Positions 29,754 through 36,858 of a stretch of 64,000 bases of DNA are shown piece by piece. Every line of letters begins with the position of its first letter. Position 1 is the first letter of the stretch. The notes beneath the pieces were generated by a model. The model had not been told where the DNA came from and ran no database searches. It saw nothing but the letters and a program-made list of their open reading frames with translations. The translations under genes were made by a program, and so were the position numbers. The DNA comes from Vibrio cyclitrophicus (GTDB lineage: Bacteria; Pseudomonadota; Gammaproteobacteria; Enterobacterales; Vibrionaceae), in assembly GCF_024347435.1 (NCBI RefSeq), contig NZ_AP025481.1, positions 186,001-250,000 of the forward strand. Direction: 5' to 3'.

Positions 29754-30245
29754 ATGACGATTCAAGCAACATTAACGCCAACTTTTCCTGAGCAAAAAGC
29801 CACGCCTGTATTGCACAAAGCTTTGGTCATTATGAGTTTAATGCTGACGATTGGCGGCAGTTTAACAGCGGTTATGACTTACATGAATGTCGGGTTTGGT
29901 GAGGAATTCATCAGCAATTGGCTATCATCGTTAGCGCTTGCTGTCGTGATTATGATGCCAATCGGCATGGTGATGATGACTTTGGTGACTAAAGTCACTG
30001 CTAAGGCGTTGCCCAGTTACGGCGAGAAAGCTCGCAACCTAATCGTGGGATTGATTATGGCTTTTATCATGGAGTCCATCATGGCATTTGTAACAGCGGC
30101 AAATAATATTGGATTTTCGGATACATCGGCGTTTACCAGTGGATGGTTTAATGGATTTATTGCTGCGCTTCCTATTGGCCTTACGATCATGGTCGTGATG
30201 TCGATGACGGTTAAACCTAAGCTCGAGCGATTCATGAAGAGCTAG
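29754..30245 (+). CDS. DUF2798-domain membrane protein
   Basis: A 163-residue inner-membrane protein with four hydrophobic segments arranged as two DUF2798 repeats, each with a helix pair: one around VIMSLMLTIGGSLTAVMTYMNVG plus LALAVVIMMPIGMVMMTLV, the second around LIMAFIMESIMAFVTAANNIGF plus GFIAALPIGLTIMVVMSM. The function of the family is unknown. It is divergent from a MarR regulator with twin operators and is followed 34 bp later by a DUF3861 gene, so the pair is likely an inducible unit. Confidence 0.85.
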   Translation: MTIQATLTPTFPEQKATPVLHKALVIMSLMLTIGGSLTAVMTYMNVGFGEEFISNWLSSLALAVVIMMPIGMVMMTLVTKVTAKALPSYGEKARNLIVGLIMAFIMESIMAFVTAANNIGFSDTSAFTSGWFNGFIAALPIGLTIMVVMSMTVKPKLERFMKS

Positions 30246-30279
30246 CCAAAACACTTTTTAAGCATTGTAGGAGATCCAC

Positions 30280-30585
30280 ATGACAGCATTCACAGGCAAA
30301 CACAATAACTACCGTATCACTATCGAAGAAGTGAACATCAAAGAAGATCGTGAACTGCAAACCATGCAGTTTGAAATTGAAGACAGAGAAAACATGTTCG
30401 CGATTGTTGAGAAGATCAAACAAGACAGCGGCTTAGACGAGCAATCAGCAACGCGACTAGGGGTGAGCATTCGATTACTCGGCCCAATGATGATGCAAGA
30501 TAGAAAGCACCCTCTGTTTGTTGATTTCATGCCTCATTTCAGAAACTTCATGCAGAATCTGAAGAAGACGTTGAAAGGGCAGTAA
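30280..30585 (+). CDS. DUF3861-family small cytoplasmic protein
   Basis: A 101-residue soluble protein with the features of DUF3861: YRITIEEVNIKEDRELQTMQFEIEDRENMFAIVEKI at the start, and LGPMMMQDRKHPLFVDFMPHFRNFM at the end. No function is known. It has a good ribosome site (GTAGGAGAT) and sits after the DUF2798 gene, so it is probably under the same MarR regulator. Confidence 0.8.
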   Translation: MTAFTGKHNNYRITIEEVNIKEDRELQTMQFEIEDRENMFAIVEKIKQDSGLDEQSATRLGVSIRLLGPMMMQDRKHPLFVDFMPHFRNFMQNLKKTLKGQ

Positions 30586-30608
30586 AGCCTAATCATCAGT
30601 AATACATC

Positions 30609-30640
30609 GAAAAGCCAGTAACCAACTTACTGGCTTTTAT
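30609..30640 (+). terminator. Terminator of the DUF2798-DUF3861 unit
   Basis: AAAAGCCAGTA/TACTGGCTTTTA hairpin with loop ACCAACT, 24 bp after the stop codon. Confidence 0.85.
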
Positions 30641-30791
30641 GGTATTTAAATCAAAATGATTTCAGTTGTTTGCGTCTAGAATATGGGAAAATTGATGGCT
30701 GAATTTGCGGTGTTGCTTCGTTGTTTAATTGTCTATTCAAGCTTCAAGAAATCCGATATTATACTAGTCATAAAACTAAAGGTGGTATTAT

Positions 30792-31556
30792 ATGACAAAT
30801 GTATTTAAGCAAGCAGCTGAAGAACTGCTGAGTCGCCGCGTCGCGGGAACTAAAGCCCCAAGATTGGACGAACAGTATCGTCCGAATAACTTGGAAGATG
30901 CGTTGAAAATTCAAGCATCAATGATTGACCTTCAGAGCGATAAAGTAGGTGGGTGGAAGTGTTTACTGCCTCTTGCTGAAGAGAAGTTTATTGTTGCGCC
31001 TATCTTTTCGGGCAGTATTCAACAAGGTGAGGTTTGTGAACTGTTTGCAGACAACAACGTTGTTCGTGTAGAACCTGAAATTGCCTTTACGCTTGCAAAG
31101 AGCCTGCCTGCAACCCCAGAAGGTTACAGTGAAGAGCAAATCAATGAAGCGATTGGTTCTTGCCATATGGCTCTTGAGTTAATGCAATCTCGCTTTGCTG
31201 ATGACAGCGGTGCCGAGTTCTATGAAAGACTTGCTGACGGCCTAGTAAACCAAGGCTTGTTCATCGGCCCTGAGATTGATCGCGAAAAAGCGTTCACCTC
31301 TGCTGAGATCAGTATTGAAGTAACTCAAGGCGAGCACGTTCAAGCATTTGACGGTAAGCACCCGAATACACTGCCACCAAGCCCAATTTACTGGCTGATT
31401 AACTACATGACGCGTCGTGGTGTTGATTTCCAAGCGGGTGAAGCAATCATCACGGGTTCTTACTGCGGTATCGTAGAAATGGAATTCGATAAGCTAACGA
31501 CATTCCATTACCAAGATATTGGCGAATACCAAGTAACGTTTAAGCAGAAACGCTAA
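30792..31556 (+). CDS. 2-keto-4-pentenoate hydratase / fumarylacetoacetate hydrolase-family protein
   Basis: A 254-residue protein of the MhpD-like branch of the FAH superfamily. Marks are GGWKCLLPL (substrate loop), VEPEIAFTLAKSLP (with the metal-binding E-x-E type residues) and GEAIITGSYCGIVEM. MhpD hydrates 2-hydroxypenta-2,4-dienoate in aromatic meta-cleavage, but no other meta-cleavage gene is nearby, so the physiological substrate is uncertain. A strong ribosome site precedes ATG and it is closed by its own terminator. Confidence 0.85.
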   Translation: MTNVFKQAAEELLSRRVAGTKAPRLDEQYRPNNLEDALKIQASMIDLQSDKVGGWKCLLPLAEEKFIVAPIFSGSIQQGEVCELFADNNVVRVEPEIAFTLAKSLPATPEGYSEEQINEAIGSCHMALELMQSRFADDSGAEFYERLADGLVNQGLFIGPEIDREKAFTSAEISIEVTQGEHVQAFDGKHPNTLPPSPIYWLINYMTRRGVDFQAGEAIITGSYCGIVEMEFDKLTTFHYQDIGEYQVTFKQKR

Positions 31557-31617
31557 TTACGTTTACCTGCTAAGTTTACAAAAACGCTAGCTTCTATTGG
31601 CGCACTATCTGTTATCG

Positions 31618-31652
31618 AAAGGCTATTTACTGACTAGTAAATAGCCTTTTTT
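31618..31652 (+). terminator. Terminator after the hydratase gene
   Basis: AAAGGCTATTTACT/AGTAAATAGCC with loop GACT is followed by T6, about 60 bp after the stop codon. Confidence 0.9.
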
Positions 31653-31696
31653 ATTAAGTGATATTCAATAGGGTTCTTATTACTTTGCATTTAATT

Positions 31697-31720
31697 GGGC
31701 GTTTAGACGTCTAGACGTTG
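31697..31720 (+). promoter_or_regulatory. Tandem MetJ operator (met boxes)
   Basis: Three adjacent 8-bp units match the met box consensus AGACGTCT at 5, 8 and 6 of 8 positions: GGGCGTTT, AGACGTCT and AGACGTTG. MetJ binds two or more tandem boxes with S-adenosylmethionine as corepressor. The array ends 58 bp before the transporter start at 31779. Confidence 0.75.
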
Positions 31721-31778
31721 ACAAGTTCTAAGTGTGACATTAGTCTCTCTTCTCCCTGTTCTATTGCGTTGTCGTTCC

Positions 31779-33137
31779 ATGTCTAATTCGAAAAATTCTA
31801 ATGCTGTAATTGCACCTTCTGCAGTTGCACTTATCCCTCTGATTGTTTTCCTTTCGCTGTTTATTGGCGTAGGTACGTACTTGTCGTTGCAAGGCGTCGA
31901 CTTTGCGTTCTATCAGCTTCCAGCTCCGATTGCGGCTTTGCCTGCGGTGATGTTGGCGCTGTTACTAAGCAAAGATAAATTGAACCGTGCTATCGAGCAA
32001 TTCCTGAGTGGAGTCGGTCACAAAGACATTATTGCAATGTGTATGATCTACCTGTTGGCGGGTGCTTTTGCGGCTGTTGCTAAAGCGTCTGGTGGCGTTG
32101 ACGCGACCGTAAATCTAGGGTTATCGGCGATTCCAACAAGCATGATCCTACCGGGTATCTTCCTAATTTCAGCTTTCATCGCGACAGCAATGGGCACCTC
32201 AATGGGCACTATCGCTGCGGTTGCCCCTGTGGCACTAGGCATTGCAGATTCAGCAGGCATGAGCATTCCACTGACGGCTGGTGTTGTTTTAAGTGGCGCG
32301 ATGTTTGGTGACAACCTTTCTATCATCTCTGATACCACGATTGCCGCGACACGCTCGCAAGGCTGTGAGATGAGAGACAAGTTTAAAGAGAACATCCGCA
32401 TTGCACTGCCTGCTGCTCTTATCGCGATTGTTATCTTTGCTTTCAACAGCACGGCAACTCAAGTGCCTGAAACGGGCCCAATCGAGTGGCTGAAAGTCCT
32501 TCCGTACATCACTATTTTGATTCTTGCTGTATCGGGTATGAATGTATTCGTTGTGCTGACGATTGGTATCTTGCTGGCGGGTGGCGTGAGCCTAGGTTCT
32601 GTTGAGAACTACGGTATGACGGATTACGCTCAAGATATCTACGCAGGCTTCGGCAACATGCAGGAGATCTTCTTACTGTCGATGCTGATTGGTGGTTTGA
32701 GTGAGCTAATGCGTCGCCAAGGTGGATTGGCGTTCCTGACTAGCTTGGTAAGTGGTGTGATTCGTGCGTTTGGCTCTTCACACTCTAAGCAAGCGAATGG
32801 CCGTGCGAGTGAGTTGGGTATTGCGGGCTTGGTATCAATGGTGAACCTATGTACGGCAAACAATACGGTAGCGATTATTGTATCTGGCAGCGTGGCTCGC
32901 CAATTAGCTGAAGAAAATAACGTTTCTCCACGTCGCTCTGCCAGCTTATTGGATATCTTCTCTTGTGTGATTCAAGGTGTACTGCCTTATGGTGCGCAGG
33001 TGTTGCTATTAGGTTCAGTATTTAACTTGTCTCCCTTGGATATTGTGGCTAACTCTTACTACTGTTTTGCTCTTGCGATCGTGGCTGTGTTTGCCGTGTT
33101 TATCAAGCATCCAGCGCGCCAAGTGGCTAACGCTTAG
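31779..33137 (+). CDS. metT: NhaC-superfamily transporter, probable methionine transporter MetT
   Basis: About 452 residues from ATG 31779 (MSNSKNSNAV); the frame is open 45 bp further up to a GTG, but that part has no ribosome site. Eleven or twelve hydrophobic segments. Family marks are FISAFIATAMGTSMGTIAAVAPVALG and GAMFGDNLSIISDTTIAATRSQGCEM, as in Na+/H+ antiporter NhaC-like proteins. Comparative genomics has proposed an NhaC-like methionine transporter (MetT) under MetJ in gammaproteobacteria. The tandem met boxes just upstream make that assignment likely here. Its terminator is split by an insertion sequence. Confidence 0.75.
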   Translation: MSNSKNSNAVIAPSAVALIPLIVFLSLFIGVGTYLSLQGVDFAFYQLPAPIAALPAVMLALLLSKDKLNRAIEQFLSGVGHKDIIAMCMIYLLAGAFAAVAKASGGVDATVNLGLSAIPTSMILPGIFLISAFIATAMGTSMGTIAAVAPVALGIADSAGMSIPLTAGVVLSGAMFGDNLSIISDTTIAATRSQGCEMRDKFKENIRIALPAALIAIVIFAFNSTATQVPETGPIEWLKVLPYITILILAVSGMNVFVVLTIGILLAGGVSLGSVENYGMTDYAQDIYAGFGNMQEIFLLSMLIGGLSELMRRQGGLAFLTSLVSGVIRAFGSSHSKQANGRASELGIAGLVSMVNLCTANNTVAIIVSGSVARQLAEENNVSPRRSASLLDIFSCVIQGVLPYGAQVLLLGSVFNLSPLDIVANSYYCFALAIVAVFAVFIKHPARQVANA

Positions 33138-33177
33138 TAGTAATTGACCAAACTCAGTCGTAACTGGCTTTGATAAG

Positions 33178-33193
33178 AAGGCTCCTTAATAGG
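33178..33193 (+). terminator. Left arm of the metT terminator, split by the insertion sequence
   Basis: AAGGCTCC (33178-33185) plus loop is continued after the element by GGAGCC and T6 (34705-34715). Joining the flanks over one copy of the direct repeat restores AAGGCTCC-TTAATA-GGAGCCTTTTTT, a normal Rho-independent terminator. Confidence 0.8.
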
Positions 33194-33208
33194 CTGTCTC
33201 TTATACAC

Positions 33209-33240
33209 AAATCCCTAAGCTATGCTTAGGGATTTTTTTT
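33209..33240 (+). terminator. Terminator inside the left end of the insertion sequence
   Basis: AAATCCCTAAGC-TA-TGCTTAGGGATTT followed by T8 lies between the left IS end and the transposase start. It should stop transcription that enters from outside, here from metT. Confidence 0.88.
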
Positions 33241-33296
33241 GAACTATTTTGAGGTTCTATGATCTGATCATCTAAGCAATGACAAGGATGATTATC

Positions 33297-34673
33297 ATGA
33301 CCTATATAGAGCCAACCCTTTGGGCACAAAAACAGTTCGGTCAAGCCCACCTTAATGACCCAAGACGTACTCAAAGACTCGTTGCTCTCGCAGCTTCACT
33401 GGCCGAGCAACCTGGCGTACCTGTCTCGAAACTCATTATCTCACCGGCTGAAATGGAAGGGGCTTATCGCTTCATCCGTAATGAGAAAATCAAAGCAGAA
33501 GATATCGCAGAGGCAGGGTTTTATGTCACTGCGCAAGAAGCGTTAAAGCAACAAACACTTCTTGCCTTAGAAGACACGACTTCTCTGAGTTACGCCCATC
33601 GCAGTATTCGAGATGAACTCGGACACTCCAATCAAGGCAATCGACATCGAGCGATGTTCGTACACTCTACCTTACTTTTTGCGCCCGACACTCAATCTGT
33701 GATTGGTTTAATTGAACAACAGCGCTGGACTCGTGATATAGAAAAGCGAGGTCAAAGACACCAGCATGCGACTCGACCATACAAAGAGAAAGAAAGTTAT
33801 AAGTGGGAACAAGCCTCTCGCTATGTCGCTGAGCGACTTGGCGATAAAATGTCGGATGTCATTTCGGTGTGCGATAGAGAAGCCGACCTCTTTGAATACC
33901 TCACTTACAAGCGAGAGCAACAACAAAGATTCCTCGTTCGTTCCATGCAAAGCCGCTGTATTGAAGAGCATGATAATCGTCTTTATAGCTATGCATCTAC
34001 TCTGTCATCAGCCGGGGAGAAAGTGCTCGAAATACCGCAAAAAGGCGGTCGCAAAGCTCGCAAGGCTCATTTAGATATTAAATATGCCCCCGTGACACTC
34101 AAGTCTCCTGCAAACAAGAAAGAGTTCGATAACATTCCGCTTTACTACGTGGGATGTATAGAACAAGGAGAGAATAACGATAAGCTAGCCTGGCACTTAC
34201 TGACTTCGGAGCCGATAACGAGCAAAGAAGAGGCCCTCAAAATGGTCAGTTATTATGAGCGACGCTGGCTAATAGAAGATTTTCATAAAGTCTGGAAAAG
34301 TGAAGGGACTGAAGTTGAGCAACTGAGAATGCAGAGTAAAGATAACTTAGAAAGGCTCAGCGTCATTTTAGCTTTTATCGCGACTCGCTTACTCCAGTTG
34401 AGGTTCATGAATGAGTCCGATGAGTTATCTAAGACCAGTTGTGAGCAGGTATTAAAAGGCAAAGCATGGAAGTTAATGTGGCTAAAGCTGGAGAAAAAGC
34501 AGCTGCCGAAGGAAGCGCCCAATATATCATGGGCTTACAATGGTATTGCTCGGTTAGGTGGCTGGAAGAATACCAAGCGAACGGGTCGCGCTTCCATAAA
34601 GACGTTATGGCAAGGATGGTTCAGGTTACAAACCATCCTTGAAGGGTATGAACTCGCTAAGTCTCTTGATTAA
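33297..34673 (+). CDS. IS50/Tn5-like transposase
   Basis: A 458-residue DDE transposase similar over its whole length to Tn5 Tnp (476). ATG 33297 is chosen because AAGG lies 9 nt before it. Catalytic residues in this numbering are D93 (LEDTTSLSY), D193 (VCDREAD) and E327 within the Y-x2-R-x3-E-x6-K signature (YERRWLIEDFHKVWK). The N-terminal end-binding region carries LNDPRRTQRLV, and the C-terminal part, AYNGIARLGGWKNTKRTG, matches the Tn5 dimerisation domain region. An inhibitor-like shorter product from an internal Met is possible, as in Tn5, but no evidence is visible. Confidence 0.96.
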   Translation: MTYIEPTLWAQKQFGQAHLNDPRRTQRLVALAASLAEQPGVPVSKLIISPAEMEGAYRFIRNEKIKAEDIAEAGFYVTAQEALKQQTLLALEDTTSLSYAHRSIRDELGHSNQGNRHRAMFVHSTLLFAPDTQSVIGLIEQQRWTRDIEKRGQRHQHATRPYKEKESYKWEQASRYVAERLGDKMSDVISVCDREADLFEYLTYKREQQQRFLVRSMQSRCIEEHDNRLYSYASTLSSAGEKVLEIPQKGGRKARKAHLDIKYAPVTLKSPANKKEFDNIPLYYVGCIEQGENNDKLAWHLLTSEPITSKEEALKMVSYYERRWLIEDFHKVWKSEGTEVEQLRMQSKDNLERLSVILAFIATRLLQLRFMNESDELSKTSCEQVLKGKAWKLMWLKLEKKQLPKEAPNISWAYNGIARLGGWKNTKRTGRASIKTLWQGWFRLQTILEGYELAKSLD

Positions 34674-34764
34674 CCAGACTTGTGATCAAGAGACAGCCTT
34701 AATAGGAGCCTTTTTTGTGCCTGAAAGAGTTGTTTGGAAGCTAATGTTGATTTGAGCAGAGACA

Positions 34765-34787
34765 AAACCGCCCATGTGGGCGGTTTC
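34765..34787. terminator. Short hairpin before the Bcr/CflA gene end
   Basis: AAACCGCCC/GGGCGGTTT with loop ATGT. The minus-strand tail is TTTTG, so it may end the Bcr/CflA transcript. Confidence 0.5.
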
Positions 34788-34852
34788 TAAGTTCTATAAG
34801 TAGTTTTCAAGTTAACTGTATGTAGTGTGAGTGACAACTAAGCTTGAGACCT

Positions 34853-36049
34853 TTAGACGAGCTTCGTAGTCACATACTCTTTGTTTCTGACCATCAGCCA
34901 CATCAGGCCGCCTAGAGTACCGACGGATAATTGAATAAAGCCTAGATTTTCAATCAGGGACTCTGGGCGTATTGAAACCAACACCATGCCAAGTGAACCA
35001 CAAATCATGCTGAAGAACTGAATCAGTGCAACGGCAGAACCCGTGTCATGATCTTGTTGATTCAACATCAAGTTGGTACCCGGTACTCGCATGATGATCG
35101 CCATTAATGTCGCTGGTGCCGCGATGAACATGAAGAACCAAGGGGATAGGTCGCCAATGGTTAGAGTGAAGATTCCCGCAAGCGCTAATAAAGCAAAACA
35201 TCCTGAGATGACCTTTTGAACCAGCATTCGGTAGGACAACTTCATGTAAATTGTTGGACCAAATGAGGCGCACAATGCATTGAATGCGAACGCGTAACTA
35301 AACTGTTGTTCGGTCAATCCAAAGTGATCGATGTAGATATAAGAACCCGCCGCAAGAAAGCCCATCAACGCCATCGGTATGATAGAGAAAATGACCAGCA
35401 GCTTGACGAACGAGCGGTTTTTCATGACCACGCCCATTCTTCCCCATGAGCGGAATATGGAACCTTGGTATTTGTTTTCGAGTGTTTCTTGGTAGCAGCA
35501 AGCTAATACTGACGCAAATGCACCAAAAATGGCGAGCGTGACAAACATCATTCGCCAAGAAGCAATTTTCAGTAAAAAGGCTCCAAACACAGGCGCAACC
35601 ATTGGTGCGATGATCACCAGTGACATGATAGTCGCCATGATCTTTTCACGTTCTCGGCCGTCATAAAGATCTTTTACAGTGGCAGTCGCGATAACGGTGA
35701 TGGCACTGCCCGCAAAGGCTTGGAATACACGAGCACCAATCAACTGTTCGATGCTATTGGTCATCGCGCACAATATGCTCGCGACCATATAGCCCGCTAA
35801 TCCAATCAATAGGATCGGCTTACGGCCAAATTTTTCGCTGAGCGGCCCCCAGAACAAAAGACCGATGGCGTAAGTAACGAAGTAGCTGCTCAGGGTTAGG
35901 TTGACCATGGATCGATCAGTATTAAACACCTCGACCATCTGCGGAAGCGCAGGTAAGTAAAGGTCGATAGTCAATGGAGGGAAAGCACTTATTATGACGA
36001 GAAAAAATAGCATACCGGTCTTTCCCAGTACTGGTTGTGGTCTCTTCAA
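34853..36049 (-). CDS. Bcr/CflA-family drug exporter (MFS)
   Basis: A 398-residue inner-membrane protein with twelve hydrophobic segments. Bcr/CflA features are SAFPPLTIDLYLPALPQM in helix 1, motif A at GPLSEKFGRKPILLIGL between helices 2 and 3, and motif C-like RVFQAFAGSAITVIATA in helix 4/5. These pumps expel drugs such as bicyclomycin, chloramphenicol or sulfonamides with protons. Substrates are not predictable. It is a single gene; the 274-bp upstream gap shows no other gene. Confidence 0.92.
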   Translation of the reverse strand: MKRPQPVLGKTGMLFFLVIISAFPPLTIDLYLPALPQMVEVFNTDRSMVNLTLSSYFVTYAIGLLFWGPLSEKFGRKPILLIGLAGYMVASILCAMTNSIEQLIGARVFQAFAGSAITVIATATVKDLYDGREREKIMATIMSLVIIAPMVAPVFGAFLLKIASWRMMFVTLAIFGAFASVLACCYQETLENKYQGSIFRSWGRMGVVMKNRSFVKLLVIFSIIPMALMGFLAAGSYIYIDHFGLTEQQFSYAFAFNALCASFGPTIYMKLSYRMLVQKVISGCFALLALAGIFTLTIGDLSPWFFMFIAAPATLMAIIMRVPGTNLMLNQQDHDTGSAVALIQFFSMICGSLGMVLVSIRPESLIENLGFIQLSVGTLGGLMWLMVRNKEYVTTKLV

Positions 36050-36323
36050 GGTGGCTCTCCGTTGTCCAAGGTAGGTTTCTAATTGATGTGATATTGATAT
36101 ACAGAAGGCTAAGGCACGTCAGACAAGAAGGATAGAGTCGTTCAAGAATATGGTGAAAGTATCGATGAACTTATTTCTATGAGTTCGAATCTACGAAGTC
36201 GGTCTGCGAACTGAATTGTATTACAAAACATTATTACTTTGATAGCTAACGAGTTCAATCAGTTAGTAGCAGGGTGGCTTGTGATCGCCAACGACACATT
36301 GTAATGATTATCGACTTGGCTTG

Positions 36324-36704
36324 TTATCTTTCCTTTGGGCGTTTTTCGACTAAACCGTTACGCTCTAAACCACGTCGAACGCTGCTGCAAAGCTTACCAA
36401 AGCGGCGCAGTTCCTCGAAGTTGGGGCCTTGGCCAATGGAAATACTGTGCTCCCAATACATTAACTCACTGTCGACCATCTCTAGTAGTTTCTTAGAGCA
36501 ACCCGAGCAGTTTCCTTTTGGCCCACAGATAAACGTCTCCGATTCGTAAAGTGGGAGTTCGTTTTTAACTTCTTCAATTAAGCTTAGCATTGCCAAATTT
36601 AGATTAGGCTTTTTGGTTGCTAGTGGTTTCAAGCTTGGTGCTTGCGCAGTTATCAAAGAAGAAGTTTGTGTGTTGTGGTGCAAATTCAAAGCAGCTGATG
36701 ACAT
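36324..36704 (-). CDS. Uncharacterised 126-residue Cys-containing protein
   Basis: A soluble protein. The N-terminal third is low-complexity (Ser/Thr/Leu/Asn), while the core from about residue 40 is ordered and holds the three-cysteine cluster FICGPKGNCSGCSKKLLEMV, followed by ELMYWEHSISIGQGPNFEELRRFGKLCSSVRRGLERNGL. The C-x5-C-x2-C pattern could bind a metal, but I do not recognise the family and assign no function. Codon use looks like that of the neighbours. It stands alone. Confidence 0.65.
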   Translation of the reverse strand: MSSAALNLHHNTQTSSLITAQAPSLKPLATKKPNLNLAMLSLIEEVKNELPLYESETFICGPKGNCSGCSKKLLEMVDSELMYWEHSISIGQGPNFEELRRFGKLCSSVRRGLERNGLVEKRPKER

Positions 36705-36805
36705 ATCAAAGGCCTCAAGGAGAGAAGACGGTGGGCATGCTACTCTTCACAACAAAGTGAATCTTGATGTAGTGCAATAAGCGTCGAGATATACCCAAAA
36801 GAGGT

Positions 36806-36835
36806 AGGAGCCACAAGCGGTGTGACTCCTTTTTT
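36806..36835. terminator. Terminator downstream of the pseudouridine synthase gene
   Basis: AGGAGCCACA/TGTGACTCCT with loop AGCGG and T6. The T-run is on the plus strand; the minus-strand tail (ACCTCTTTT) is weaker. Confidence 0.6.
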
Positions 36836-36858
36836 AAAGCTCGGTACTAATGAGAGGT

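Larger units (their letters stand above)
33194..34696 (+). mobile_element. IS50/Tn5-like insertion sequence (IS4 family), complete
   Basis: A 1503-bp element. Left end CTGTCTCTTATACACAA and right end (read inward) CTGTCTCTTGATCACAAG match the IS50-type 19-bp ends, the left one nearly identical to the Tn5 mosaic end. It is flanked by a perfect 10-bp direct repeat CCTTAATAGG (33184-33193 and 34697-34706). IS50 relatives usually give 9 bp, so one position may be coincidence. It contains one intact transposase gene and an internal terminator near the left end. An intact coding region and perfect repeat suggest a recent insertion. Confidence 0.95.

Noticed and set aside
32048..32863. Minus-strand open frames of 134 and 74 codons inside metT
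   Set aside because: Antisense shadows of a conserved transporter with no ribosome site or family match.
33194..34696. A compound transposon of the Tn5 type
   Set aside because: Only one copy of the element is present in the window and no cargo genes are flanked by it.
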